DNA of 64,000 nucleotides from Methanomassiliicoccales archaeon (GTDB taxonomy: Archaea > Thermoplasmatota > Thermoplasmata > Methanomassiliicoccales > UBA472). Below are positions 17,454 to 25,417 of this stretch, piece by piece; positions within the stretch are counted from its first letter, which is position 1; each line of letters starts with the position of its first letter. Both the position numbers and the translations under genes were made by a program. Location: positions 23,873 to 87,872 of the forward strand of contig DATKZX010000026.1 in the NCBI GenBank assembly GCA_035527755.1. Direction: 5' to 3'. The notes under the pieces were generated by a model. The model was not told where the DNA came from. It made no database searches and saw only the letters and a program-made list of their open reading frames with translations.

Positions 17454-17757
17454 GGAGGGGCCTCAAACGAACGTCGCTCGAGGCTCAGGCCCTCGGCTAC
17501 CGCTCGTCTGAGAACGATGACGCAATGTATATGTTAAAGCATTTCGGTGCCAAACCCTTACAATAATATTATATTGTAAATAGTATTCCAACAATATTTG
17601 TTGAACTGGTAGTGTCAAAATAACCGAATAATAATTCCAAACGGAATATTATATTTGTTTGATGTAAATATAAATATACAAAAAGTAATGTTTATTTTAC
17701 AAAAAGTAATGTTATATATTCAAAAAGTCACTATTGCTTTACATCAGGTGAAGGTTA
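17454..17757. promoter_or_regulatory. AT-rich divergent region with three 21-bp-spaced direct repeats
   Basis: About 300 bases between ftsZ1 (minus) and a small HTH gene (plus). The stretch 17560-17740 is much more AT-rich than its surroundings. It holds two exact copies of ACAAAAAGTAATGTT (17678-17692 and 17699-17713) and a third partial copy, CAAAAAGTCA (17721-17730). Their starts are exactly 21 bases apart, two helical turns. TTATATATT between copies two and three could be the HTH promoter. No coding frame is seen. Confidence 0.6.
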
Positions 17758-17952
17758 GTGCGCAATCGTCTACGGGTCTATCGATCAATGACTAACTTGA
17801 CGCAAAGGGAATTGGCGGAGAAGTTGGGTATAACCCGACAGACGATCCTCGCCATAGAGAAGGAAAGATACGATCCATCATTGAATTTGGCGTTTAAAAT
17901 GGCCGCATTATTCAAGGTCTCGATAGAGGACATCTTTCAATATGGAAAATAG
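17758..17952 (+). CDS. Small XRE/Cro-family HTH regulator
   Basis: A 64-residue single-domain DNA-binding protein. NLTQRELAEKLGITRQTILAIEKERYDPSLNLAFKMAALF is a textbook HTH_3 fold of the YgzD-like group. It ends after SIEDIFQYGK, so no effector domain is present. The start is GTG with AGGTGAAGG upstream. It sits between ftsZ1 and ftsZ2. The phased repeats just upstream are the natural candidates for its own binding sites, and they could also reach the ftsZ1 promoter. Confidence 0.85.
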   Translation: MRNRLRVYRSMTNLTQRELAEKLGITRQTILAIEKERYDPSLNLAFKMAALFKVSIEDIFQYGK

Positions 17953-17984
17953 AATTAATACGGGGGATGGCCCCCGCGAAGATT

Positions 17985-19109
17985 TTACCGGATAAAGTCC
18001 AGATCGGCCTTGCGCAGCTTCTCGGTGTCGTTGGGCGTTCCCAGGATCTGCTTGGACTTGACCCCGGCCACCACGACCATCACCCTGATGGTGTGCTCCA
18101 ACGCCGGGTCTACGGCCGCACCCCAGATTATCCTGGCGTTGGGGCTGACCCTCCTCTGCACTTCTTCAGCGATGAACTCGGCGTCCGAAATGGTCATGTC
18201 CTCTCCGCCTATGACATTGACAAGCACTCCGTTCGCTTCGGTTATATCCACTTCCAGCAAGGGAGAGCTCAAGGCGCGTTCGATGGCCTCCTTGGCCCGG
18301 TCCTCGGCATGACCATCGCTCTCTCCAAGTCCGATCATGGCAACCCCTGCTCCTTTCATTATCGTTCGGACATCGTTGAAGTCCAAGTTGACCAGGCCGG
18401 GTTTGGTGATAAGTTCGGTGATCCCTTTGATGGCCTTGGTAACGATCTCGTCCGCCACCTTGAATGCCTGATTTAGACCGAGGCGCGGGTAGAGCTCGAT
18501 GAGCTTGTCGTTAGGTATGACTATTACTGTGTCGGCTGAGTTCCTCAGGCGCTGCAGTCCCCACTCGGCATTCTCCATGCGCATGCGCCCCTCGCCCTTG
18601 AAGGGGGTAGTGGTGACCGCGATGGTCAACGCCCCCATCTCCCTGGCCATCCCGGCCACGACGGCGGCGGCCCCGGTTCCGGTGCCTCCGCCCATGCCGG
18701 CGGTGACAAAGACGATATGAGCATCGGCGACACCTTTCCTAATCTCTTCCTCAGCCTCTCTGGCTGACTGTTCCCCAACCTGTGGGAGCGCTCCAGCGCC
18801 CAATCCCCGGGTGCTCCTGCGGCCCAGTAGGATCTTGTGTTGCGCCCTGGCGGCCAACAAGTGCTGGGCATCTGTGTTGGCGGCGTAGGTCTCCACCCCG
18901 GAGATGTTCTCTTCGGAGATGCGGCTGATGGTGTTCGAACCGCCTCCCCCCACGCCGAAGATCTTAATGTTCGTTTTCAGTTTCTGTAAAAGTTCTACCA
19001 GCTCAGCGTCCGTGGAATCCAACTGCTGGTATCCGAAATTCGGTGCGGCCTCCATCCTGACTGGGGCGGCTTCCTTCGCTAGAGCTTCCTCAACAAGTGA
19101 TTTCATCAT
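17985..19109 (-). CDS. ftsZ2: Cell division protein FtsZ, paralog 2
   Basis: The protein starts [14 protein letters not shown] after a GGAAGGGATGG site, and the open frame upstream is not FtsZ-like. It carries the GTP-binding [14 protein letters not shown], the tubulin signature GGGTGTG, and the catalytic T7 loop [11 protein letters not shown]. The C-terminus ends KADLDFIR. It resembles ftsZ1 throughout; archaea commonly have FtsZ1 and FtsZ2 with separate division roles. Which of the two here corresponds to which cannot be decided without a tree. It converges with the small HTH gene. Confidence 0.94.
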   Translation of the reverse strand: MMKSLVEEALAKEAAPVRMEAAPNFGYQQLDSTDAELVELLQKLKTNIKIFGVGGGGSNTISRISEENISGVETYAANTDAQHLLAARAQHKILLGRRSTRGLGAGALPQVGEQSAREAEEEIRKGVADAHIVFVTAGMGGGTGTGAAAVVAGMAREMGALTIAVTTTPFKGEGRMRMENAEWGLQRLRNSADTVIVIPNDKLIELYPRLGLNQAFKVADEIVTKAIKGITELITKPGLVNLDFNDVRTIMKGAGVAMIGLGESDGHAEDRAKEAIERALSSPLLEVDITEANGVLVNVIGGEDMTISDAEFIAEEVQRRVSPNARIIWGAAVDPALEHTIRVMVVVAGVKSKQILGTPNDTEKLRKADLDFIR

Positions 19110-19197
19110 CCATCCCTTCCTCTGGCCACGGCCAAATATAGAGTTCTGCTCCCATATGATCTTTATATTAAATATTCTTGCTCCCCAGACTGACCGG

Positions 19198-19246
19198 GAT
19201 AGATAATGATAGATAATTATAGATCCGAAATCTGATGATATCATCA
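19198..19246. promoter_or_regulatory. Tandem repeat and 14-bp palindrome before acylphosphatase
   Basis: GATAGATAAT is present twice in tandem (19198-19207 and 19208-19217) and is followed by a perfect palindrome, TGATGATATCATCA (19233-19246), that runs into the acylphosphatase ATG. Both lie between the divergent ftsZ2 and acylphosphatase starts. A TATA-like TTTAATATAAAG for ftsZ2 (minus) is near 19160-19172. Confidence 0.45.
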
Positions 19247-19518
19247 TGGTGTACCGCGTCTCGGTCGTTTTCGAAGGAAGGGTCCAAGGGGTCTATTTCC
19301 GTCAATATGCGCGGCAATGGGCACAGGTGCTCTCCATCAGCGGTCATATCAAAAATATGCCCGATGGGACGGTCAACGCAGTTTTCGAAGGGCACCGTCA
19401 GGCGGTACAAGAACTGATCAGAAAGCTCAAGAACGAACACCCCAAAGCCGAGGTGATCCGGATGGACATCAAGGTGGAAGAGCCTGAGGGATTAGAGGGC
19501 TTTCAGGTCCTGCACTAG
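19246..19518 (+). CDS. acyP: Acylphosphatase
   Basis: The 90-residue protein has the acylphosphatase fold signatures GRVQGVYFRQYARQWA (substrate-binding Arg19) and SGHIKNMPDGTVNAVFEG (catalytic Asn37 region). It hydrolyses carboxyl-phosphate bonds, for example in acetyl phosphate or 1,3-bisphosphoglycerate. Its start codon overlaps the end of a 14-bp palindrome, and the stop overlaps the end of the convergent TatD-like gene by a few bases. Confidence 0.93.
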   Translation: MVYRVSVVFEGRVQGVYFRQYARQWAQVLSISGHIKNMPDGTVNAVFEGHRQAVQELIRKLKNEHPKAEVIRMDIKVEEPEGLEGFQVLH

Positions 19519-20351
19519 AACTCTACGTCGTAGACCTTCTCGGGATTGTCCTTATTTATTTTCCAGAGGACCGATTCGTCGATACCCTTCCCCACTAGCT
19601 GACGCATCCTCTTCGGTACTGTGGTGATTGCCAGCACCGCCCCTGGACGTTCTGGGTCGTCAAAATAATCCGTTTCCAAAAGGAAACGGTCCCCTTTGCC
19701 AAAAGCCTCATTCACCGATGGTCTCGATGCCAATATTGAAGGATAAAGCCCCCGGCACTCCTCCGGGGTGATCAATGGCGTGCAGTAATGCTTCACAACT
19801 TTTTCTCTGGAGAGTCCGACCTTGTCCGCCATTCTTCCAAGGTCCTCCATGCTGTCAGGGGTGGCGCTCTCTGCATGGATGACCACCGGACAACCACACT
19901 CCTTGGCCAATTGCATTCCGTATGACAGAATATCGTTGGAAGCGGTCATGATCTCGTCCGACACTGGAAAATGAGGTCTCCCTATCTCGCCCAGTCCCAC
20001 TGCCAATCCTTCACGGACCAGATCCGCTGCGCGGTCCATCCCGCCCTTCATGACCTCCACGGCCGCTTCCAAAGGCATGCGCTCGACCAACCCCAGAAGC
20101 TCTACCGGGTATGGCCCCAAGGTGACAAATGTACGTGCCCCTGCAGAACGCGCCTTCTCCGCGAGGCTCAGGGTGACCGCGTATGCCATCGAGAAATCGT
20201 CAGACGATCGGATGGGCACCTCGTCATAAGGCATGTGGCTGAGCACCAGATGGGTACCACCAACCTTTAAAAATTCTTTGACGGCCTCGACATTCCGGCC
20301 CGAAGGCTGGAGATGAATGTGATTGTCGAGGACCGGAAAGGGAAAAATCAC
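19515..20351 (-). CDS. TatD-related metal-dependent hydrolase
   Basis: A 278-residue TIM-barrel hydrolase of the archaeal TatD-like group. It has the N-terminal metal site FPVLDNHIHL (H-x-H), a GLGEIG glutamate motif, CPVVIHAES and FLLETDYFDD, each carrying expected metal ligands or the catalytic Asp. TatD proteins are reported as Mg2+-dependent nucleases, but this archaeal branch has no proven substrate. Its ATG overlaps the stop codon of the TBP gene by four bases, so the two are cotranscribed. Confidence 0.85.
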   Translation of the reverse strand: MIFPFPVLDNHIHLQPSGRNVEAVKEFLKVGGTHLVLSHMPYDEVPIRSSDDFSMAYAVTLSLAEKARSAGARTFVTLGPYPVELLGLVERMPLEAAVEVMKGGMDRAADLVREGLAVGLGEIGRPHFPVSDEIMTASNDILSYGMQLAKECGCPVVIHAESATPDSMEDLGRMADKVGLSREKVVKHYCTPLITPEECRGLYPSILASRPSVNEAFGKGDRFLLETDYFDDPERPGAVLAITTVPKRMRQLVGKGIDESVLWKINKDNPEKVYDVEF

Positions 20352-20896
20352 TTCAACAAGCCCGCAGCCTTCAGTTCCTCAGTGATCTTGTTGACCGCTG
20401 CCTCTACATCCTCTTCCTTCTTTGCTCCGGTGCATACCAGCTTACCGGATCCGAAGAGCAGTACTACCACCTTGGGCACATCGATGCGGTAGACAAGTCC
20501 TGGGAACTGTTCGGGCTCATACTCCACACGCTCCAGTCCCAATGAGATGGCAATGGCGTTGAGATTGATCTCTTGTCCTAGGTCAGAGGAGGCCACGATG
20601 TTCTGCACATCCGGCTTTGGTTGCATCTTGAGCTTGATGCCCGCCTTCTCGATCTGCTTCGCCACCTTCTTGATGGCGACCTCAACTTGCTCCAGGCTCT
20701 TTGCGCCGGTGCACACGACCTTGCCACTGCGGAAGAGCAATGTCGCGGTCTTCGGGTCCTTCAGCCGGTATATCAGTCCAGGGAACTGCTCCGGTTCGTA
20801 TTCAGCGCCATCCAAGGTGAGGGCGATGGTCTGCAGGTCAAGTTCTTCCCCTAATGTTGTGGAAGCCACGACATTCTCAATTTTTATCTTGGCCAA
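20348..20896 (-). CDS. tbp: TATA-box-binding protein
   Basis: A 182-residue saddle-shaped TBP made of two direct repeats. Each has the pattern IENVVASTTLGEELDLQTIA and VQNIVASSDLGQEINLNAIA, followed by EYEPEQFPGLIYR-type segments and an FRSGKVVCTGAKS / FGSGKLVCTGAKK strand. I set the start at the TTG at 20896, which gives MAKIKIENVV and has AGGTGA five bases upstream; a GTG at 20905 is the alternative. TATA-like TTTATAAA lies upstream at 20930-20938. It binds promoters with TFB, and this is the only TBP in the window. Confidence 0.95.
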   Translation of the reverse strand: MAKIKIENVVASTTLGEELDLQTIALTLDGAEYEPEQFPGLIYRLKDPKTATLLFRSGKVVCTGAKSLEQVEVAIKKVAKQIEKAGIKLKMQPKPDVQNIVASSDLGQEINLNAIAISLGLERVEYEPEQFPGLVYRIDVPKVVVLLFGSGKLVCTGAKKEEDVEAAVNKITEELKAAGLLK

Positions 20897-21073
20897 TCGG
20901 GTCACCTACGCCAGGTTATTTATATACCCATTTATAAAGATTTGCGGTATTTCCTTATATTAGGAGAACCGGCAAACATGAAATCACAACACCGTGGGAC
21001 GACCTGGGTTTAACATTAAAAGCGCAGGTCCTGGCCAGTCGCCAACATTTATATATCTTCAAGATTATCATCT

Positions 21074-21109
21074 ATTTGTCTGACAAATATTGATTTATTG
21101 TCGGACGAA
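21074..21109. promoter_or_regulatory. Palindromic operator pair before the RHH-FtsZ3 unit
   Basis: ATTTGTCTGACAAAT (21074-21088) is a perfect palindrome around a central T. A related site, ATTGTCGGACGAA (21097-21109), has the same GTC-N-GAC core 22 bases further on. A TATA-like CATTTATATATC at about 21045-21056 places the expected transcription start inside the first palindrome. This is the arrangement of a repressor operator, most simply for the adjacent ribbon-helix-helix protein. Confidence 0.6.
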
Positions 21110-21128
21110 GTATGGTCAGGGCATTGGT

Positions 21129-21440
21129 ATGAGCGACAGCGAGAGGATAACCGTTAGGATTCAAACGGATAAGTTAGGGGCATTACAGGCGCTCATCGAT
21201 GGCGGTAAATACCAGACCATATCCGACGCCATCCGAGCGGCCATTGACTCCTTCATCGAGACGAACTTCACCCCTGATCACATTCAAAGGGTGACCGTAG
21301 AGCTGCCCAAGGTCAAGGTGGTGGAATTAGAGTCCCTCATCAGGGACGGTGATTCCGTTTCTATCGATGACGCCATTCGTAATGCGGTTCGGGAATACGT
21401 CCGCATGAGGTTGGAAAAAGCCGTGAGCGAGTTGAGGTGA
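21129..21440 (+). CDS. Tandem ribbon-helix-helix (CopG-like) regulator
   Basis: The 103-residue protein contains two RHH domains in one chain. The first is ERITVRIQTDKLGALQALID followed by YQTISDAIRAAIDSFIE. The second is QRVTVELPKVKVVELESLIR followed by VSIDDAIRNAVREYV. RHH proteins normally dimerise through one such unit, so the fusion would act as a built-in pseudodimer. The frame is open to a TTG at 21090 but the sequence before the ATG at 21129 is not RHH-like. It lies 28 bases upstream of the third ftsZ gene, and palindromic operator-like sites precede it, which suggests autoregulation of both genes. Confidence 0.85.
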   Translation: MSDSERITVRIQTDKLGALQALIDGGKYQTISDAIRAAIDSFIETNFTPDHIQRVTVELPKVKVVELESLIRDGDSVSIDDAIRNAVREYVRMRLEKAVSELR

Positions 21441-21468
21441 CCTCCCGGCCGGTCGCAGGAGCTGAGGG

Positions 21469-22500
21469 ATGGGGTCGCGCTTCGAGGGGCTGGACGAGTC
21501 CGAGGTAGAGCTGCACGAGCTCAACATCCTGGTGGTCGGTTGTGGGGGAGGAGGATGCAATAGCATCACTCGTCTCAACCAGATCGGCATAGAGGCAGCT
21601 ACGACGGTCGCCATCAATACCGACCAGAGGTCCCTCAAGGTCACGGAATGTCCCAATAGATTATTGATAGGCGCGGAGTACACCAAGGGTCTAGGTACCG
21701 GGGGTCGTCCTGATGTTGGCGAGGAATGCGCACTAAACGCATCGGTGCTCCTTTCCAAGATCTTCCAGGGAGTCGACCTGACGTTCATAATCACCGGTCT
21801 AGGTGGAGGTACTGGCACAGGCGCTTCCCCTGTGGTTGCCGACATTGCTAGACGATGCGGTTCAATGGTCATCACCATCGCCACCACTCCCTTCAGTTTC
21901 GAGGGCGCTACACGTCGAAATATCGCCCTGAAGGGGCTGAAGCGCCTCAGAGATGCGTCGAACAGCATGCTGGTGCTGGACAACGATCGTCTTCTGCACA
22001 TGGTGGAAAACATACCGGTCGATCAGGGACTGGCGGTGATCGACCAGCTGATCTCTGAACTGATCAAAGGTACCGTTGATGTCCTGACCTTGCCTTCGCT
22101 CATAAATCTAGACTTCGCCGACCTGCGCACGATCATGGAGCAGGGTGGCGTGTCCACCATTCTCTACGGGGAGAACGCCGATCCAGAGGCCGTTGTCCGT
22201 GAAGCCATCGAAAATCCGTTGCTGGATGTGGACATTCGCGGTGGCACTGGTGCCCTGATCCACATAGCCGGAGGGAGCGGTCTGACCATGCGTCGTGCGA
22301 ATCGCATCATCGCCAGCATCACCAAGGTCCTGGACGAGGATGCGACGATCAAGTTCGGGGTGCGCATGGAGGAGGAGATGGAGGGAAACATCCGAATGAT
22401 CGCCATCATCACGGGAATCTCGGAGATGAGCGGTCCCTTCGCCCCCACGTTCGCTCCAGGGGACGATCTGGGAAAGGTACTGGGAAAGTACAGTCCGTGA
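21469..22500 (+). CDS. Third FtsZ-family GTPase
   Basis: The 343-residue protein has a complete GTPase core: GCGGGGCNSITRL, the tubulin signature GGGTGTG and the T7 loop NLDFADLRTIM. It is therefore predicted to polymerise and hydrolyse GTP. It differs clearly from the two FtsZ proteins encoded further left. Its N-terminal tail is short. The nucleotide-contacting INTDQRSL replaces ANTDAQHLL, and it ends in FAPGDDLGKVLGKYSP without the DFI(K/R) peptide. It is not obviously CetZ, since the T7 catalytic motif is FtsZ-like. It is paired with the tandem RHH regulator upstream and converges with the TrmJ-like gene. Confidence 0.88.
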   Translation: MGSRFEGLDESEVELHELNILVVGCGGGGCNSITRLNQIGIEAATTVAINTDQRSLKVTECPNRLLIGAEYTKGLGTGGRPDVGEECALNASVLLSKIFQGVDLTFIITGLGGGTGTGASPVVADIARRCGSMVITIATTPFSFEGATRRNIALKGLKRLRDASNSMLVLDNDRLLHMVENIPVDQGLAVIDQLISELIKGTVDVLTLPSLINLDFADLRTIMEQGGVSTILYGENADPEAVVREAIENPLLDVDIRGGTGALIHIAGGSGLTMRRANRIIASITKVLDEDATIKFGVRMEEEMEGNIRMIAIITGISEMSGPFAPTFAPGDDLGKVLGKYSP

Positions 22501-22501
22501 A

Positions 22502-23203
22502 TCACTTCTTCTTAATGATCTTGACCGCATCACCGAAAACGCCCATGATAGTATGGAACTCCCATCTGCTAGGTAATGCCCTTCCCATGATCCTGCGGAA
22601 CATTATGGATGTCCGTTCTCTACGGAACTCCGGATAATCTATCGCATCCAGCAGATCGTCGAAGAACTGGATCAACCGTTCTCTCTCCGGTTCGCTGGCC
22701 TTCTTGGGCGAGCCGATGTGGATGGATCTCTGATATAGCTCGTACAGAACGATGCTGACGGCGTGGGAAAGGTTGAGGATAGGATATTCCTCATGCGAAG
22801 GTATGCTGACCAGAAGGTCGCATCGTGCCAATTGCTCCTGGCTTAGGCCCATGTCCTCCCGACCGAACACCAATGCTATCTTCTCCTCCACCCCCTCCAA
22901 ACGGTCGGTGAACTCCTTCGGTGTCAGAGGTATACGTATGTAATGTTTCTCTCCAGCGGTCACTATGCCGCTGGTACCTACCACGTGGAAGCAATCGGCG
23001 ATCGCATCCTCGAAGCTGCTGACGATCGTCGCCTCCTTCAATATGTAATTAGCGTGCTTAGCGCGCTTGAACGCCTCGTCCGTTAAGGTGCATGGGTTTA
23101 CCATGCAAAGCTCACGGAAACCAAAATTGGCCATAGCCCTGGCCACCGCCCCGACGTTCCCGTCTACCCTGGGCTCCACGAGAACCACCTTGACCTCCGG
23201 CAT
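22502..23203 (-). CDS. TrmJ-like SPOUT RNA methyltransferase
   Basis: The 233-residue protein begins MPEVKVVLVEPRVDGNVGAV, motif 1 of the SpoU/TrmJ group. It carries LVFGREDMGLSQEQLARCD (motif 2) and IPSHEEYPILNLSHAVSIVLYELY (motif 3), which form the SAM-binding trefoil knot. Family members 2'-O-methylate ribose, and archaeal TrmJ acts at tRNA position 32. The C-terminal ~60 residues are helical. It converges with the third ftsZ gene and is divergent from truA, with no more than a short gap between starts. Confidence 0.9.
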   Translation of the reverse strand: MPEVKVVLVEPRVDGNVGAVARAMANFGFRELCMVNPCTLTDEAFKRAKHANYILKEATIVSSFEDAIADCFHVVGTSGIVTAGEKHYIRIPLTPKEFTDRLEGVEEKIALVFGREDMGLSQEQLARCDLLVSIPSHEEYPILNLSHAVSIVLYELYQRSIHIGSPKKASEPERERLIQFFDDLLDAIDYPEFRRERTSIMFRRIMGRALPSRWEFHTIMGVFGDAVKIIKKK

Positions 23204-23288
23204 CGTTCCTGGGACACCTCAGCCGTTATATAGAGATTTTCAGAAGACGACTGCAAAGGATTTAGTCCAGCTTTCGGATATCCGAGGC

Positions 23289-24104
23289 GTGGTCGGTAGG
23301 ATCGCGGTTAAGTTCGCTTACGACGGGACAAAGTTCATGGGCTCCCAGAGACAGCCCCACGCCCACACCGTGGAGAGCGAACTGCTGGCCGCTTTAAAAA
23401 ATATCGGCGCCATTTCCTCCGTGGACGAGAATCGTTTCCGTGTCGCCAGCCGAACCGACCGGGGGGTCAGCGCCCTGGGGAACGTGTTCGCTATAGATAC
23501 GAACTTCCGTCGGCAAGAGCTGCTGCGAGCGGTTAACGCAGTCTGCCGGGACGTGTACTGCATAGCACTGGCGGAAGTTCCAGATAATTTCTCCCCCCGT
23601 CGCGCCCGTGGTCGTTGGTATCGTTACTACCTGCCGTATCGTGGGCATGACCTTTCCCGAATGTCCATGGGGGCCCAGGAGTTCGAAGGCGAGCACGAGT
23701 TCCGTTTGTTCTGCAAGCCGGACGGCAAGATTACCCTGCGTTCCTTGAACTCGGTCAAAGTGGAACGCATCGGCGACATGGTGGTGATCGACCTTCAAGC
23801 CAGGGAGTTCATGCGCAACATGGTCCGAAGGATCGTATCAGCGCTGGACCAGGCGGGACAAGGCAAGGTGACGTTGGAAGAGATCAGGACCGCCTTGCGA
23901 GGAGAGGGACGGTCCATGGGGACGGCCGAGCCGGAAGGCCTGTTCCTTATGGACGTGGACCACGGCCTGGAAATGAGCGGCAGCTCGTTCGGACCGATGA
24001 GGGAAAGGGTAATCCGAGAAAAGGACCAGGCTTGGTTGCGATGGCAATTCAACGATCTATTATTGAAAAATACTGGTATGGACGTTAAAAGGCTTGGAAA
24101 ATGA
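23289..24104 (+). CDS. truA: tRNA pseudouridine synthase A
   Basis: The conserved protein runs VVGRIAVKFAYDGTKFMGSQ onward, with the catalytic aspartate in ASRTDRGVSALGNVFAI (Asp57 from this start) and a second TruA signature at RRARGRWYRYYLPY. It makes pseudouridine at positions 38-40 of tRNA. The open frame extends to 23067, antisense to the TrmJ-like gene, and there the sequence is not TruA-like. The GTG at 23289 gives a 271-residue protein, normal for archaeal TruA. The C-terminal ~40 residues are charged and lineage-specific. Confidence 0.9.
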   Translation: MVGRIAVKFAYDGTKFMGSQRQPHAHTVESELLAALKNIGAISSVDENRFRVASRTDRGVSALGNVFAIDTNFRRQELLRAVNAVCRDVYCIALAEVPDNFSPRRARGRWYRYYLPYRGHDLSRMSMGAQEFEGEHEFRLFCKPDGKITLRSLNSVKVERIGDMVVIDLQAREFMRNMVRRIVSALDQAGQGKVTLEEIRTALRGEGRSMGTAEPEGLFLMDVDHGLEMSGSSFGPMRERVIREKDQAWLRWQFNDLLLKNTGMDVKRLGK

Positions 24105-24202
24105 TATTTAACCTTAATTGTAGCATGCTCTCCCCCTCTTGATATACCCTGGTATCATTTGTTCCTTTATCCTCATGTGATTGGAGAAGGTCCGCGGGGA
24201 GC

Positions 24203-24226
24203 GAGGGGGCCACCTCGGGCCCCCTC
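24203..24226. repeat. GC-rich perfect inverted repeat, 9-bp stem
   Basis: GAGGGGGCC and GGCCCCCTC flank the six-base loop ACCTCG. It lies between truA and the AK6-type kinase gene, 37 bases before the kinase start. It is not followed by a T-run, so it is not a classical intrinsic terminator. It could be an RNA-level element or a protein-binding site. Confidence 0.55.
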
Positions 24227-24263
24227 GACATCATCTTTTGTACCCGCAGTCTATTCATGTGGG

Positions 24264-24788
24264 ATGATCATCGCTTTGACCGGAACGCCCGGCACCGGCA
24301 AGAGCACCGTGGCCCGATCCCTATCATCTCAAGGTTGGAAGGTATTGGAGATCAACGAACTTGCCAAGAGATACGGGCTGCTGAAGAGCAAGGACATGAC
24401 CCGGGACAGCTTTGAGCTCGACCCGGACGATCTGCAGCAGGCGTTAGTGCAGGAAGGCATCGGAGAAGGAGTGCTGGTGGGGCATTTTGCCCATCTCCTG
24501 GATGTGGACATGGTCATCGTACTGCGCTGCCATCCGTCCAAACTCGCGGAACGGCTCGCCGATCGTGGATGGCCGCTGGCCAAGGTGAGGGAGAACGCGT
24601 TGGCCGAAGCCTTGGACATCATACTGGCCGAATCGATGGACGGGGAAGCTCCGGTCTTTGAGATCGATACCACCGAGATGACACCTGAGGGGGCAGCGGA
24701 GGCGACATTGTCAATACTGGCCGGGGAAAATGAAAAGTACGCAGTTGGAAATATCGACTGGAGCGAGGAGGCGTTGCGATGGTGTTAG
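24264..24788 (+). CDS. Archaeal AK6/Fap7-type adenylate kinase
   Basis: The protein starts MIIALTGTPGTGKSTVARSL, with the P-loop GTPGTGKST at residues 7-15. It is 174 residues long and has the short-lid layout of the AK6/Fap7 group: VLVGHFAHLLDVDMVIVLRCHP in the core and an Arg-rich lid segment ERLADRGWP. Homologues phosphorylate AMP or dAMP, and in yeast and archaea they act with uS11 in small-subunit maturation. The frame is open upstream but not conserved-looking before this ATG. The stop overlaps the start of the next gene by ten bases. Confidence 0.88.
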   Translation: MIIALTGTPGTGKSTVARSLSSQGWKVLEINELAKRYGLLKSKDMTRDSFELDPDDLQQALVQEGIGEGVLVGHFAHLLDVDMVIVLRCHPSKLAERLADRGWPLAKVRENALAEALDIILAESMDGEAPVFEIDTTEMTPEGAAEATLSILAGENEKYAVGNIDWSEEALRWC

Positions 24789-25417
24789 ACGCGAAGAGGG
24801 ACAAGGTCAACTTCATCATGGATCCGATAGCCAACGTCTTCAAGGGGGTGCATCCCGACATCATATCCTTCACCGCTTTGGGGCTAGCAGCTCTGGCGGG
24901 AGTGGGCATTTACTTCTCATACGATCACTGGCAGTTGCTGCTGCCATTGTCCGCCTTCCTGGTGATCATCAGTGGGTTGTTCGACGGGCTGGATGGTAAA
25001 GTGGCTCGTCTGGCAGGGAAAGCGAACAAGCGCGGCGATTTCCTGGACCACGTTCTGGACCGGTACGCCGATGTATTAATGATCGGGGCCGTGGCCGTGA
25101 GCGCCTGGTGCAGTCCATACCTAGGCATGATGGCCATAATCGGTGTGCTGCTCACCAGCTATATGGGTACCCAGGCCCAGGCCGTAGGTGTCAAGCGCAT
25201 GTACGGGGGATTGTTGGGTCGGGCGGACCGCATTGTTCTCTCCTTCGTCATACCTTTAGTCCAATTCGTCATGATGCTCCTCGGCTACCGGGAGATAGGG
25301 ATAATGGGATTCGAGGTCAACGCCTTCGAGGTCATGATGCTGTGGTTCGCCGTGGTAGGGAACCTGACCGCGGTGCAAAGGGCGGCGATCACCTGGAAGG
25401 GGTTGAAGGGGGCGTAG
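24779..25417 (+). CDS. CDP-alcohol phosphatidyltransferase (archaeal phospholipid synthesis)
   Basis: The 212-residue membrane enzyme contains the family motif D-G-x2-D-G-x2-A-R-x8-G-x3-D-x3-D, visible as DGLDGKVARLAGKANKRGDF followed by LDHVLDRYADV. About six membrane helices surround it. It attaches an alcohol head group (inositol phosphate, glycerol phosphate or serine) to CDP-archaeol. The archaetidylinositol-phosphate synthase branch is the best guess, not shown. It overlaps the AK6 gene by ten bases and converges with the primase subunit gene (29-base overlap). Confidence 0.88.
   Translation: MVLDAKRDKVNFIMDPIANVFKGVHPDIISFTALGLAALAGVGIYFSYDHWQLLLPLSAFLVIISGLFDGLDGKVARLAGKANKRGDFLDHVLDRYADVLMIGAVAVSAWCSPYLGMMAIIGVLLTSYMGTQAQAVGVKRMYGGLLGRADRIVLSFVIPLVQFVMMLLGYREIGIMGFEVNAFEVMMLWFAVVGNLTAVQRAAITWKGLKGA

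Noticed and set aside
17560..17740. CRISPR or mobile element signal in the AT-rich block
   Set aside because: The repeats are 15 bp, three copies, 21 bases apart, with no spacers or transposase. They look like operator sites.
23067..23288. N-terminal extension of truA
   Set aside because: It lies antisense to the TrmJ-like gene start and is not TruA-like; a GTG at 23289 gives the normal length.
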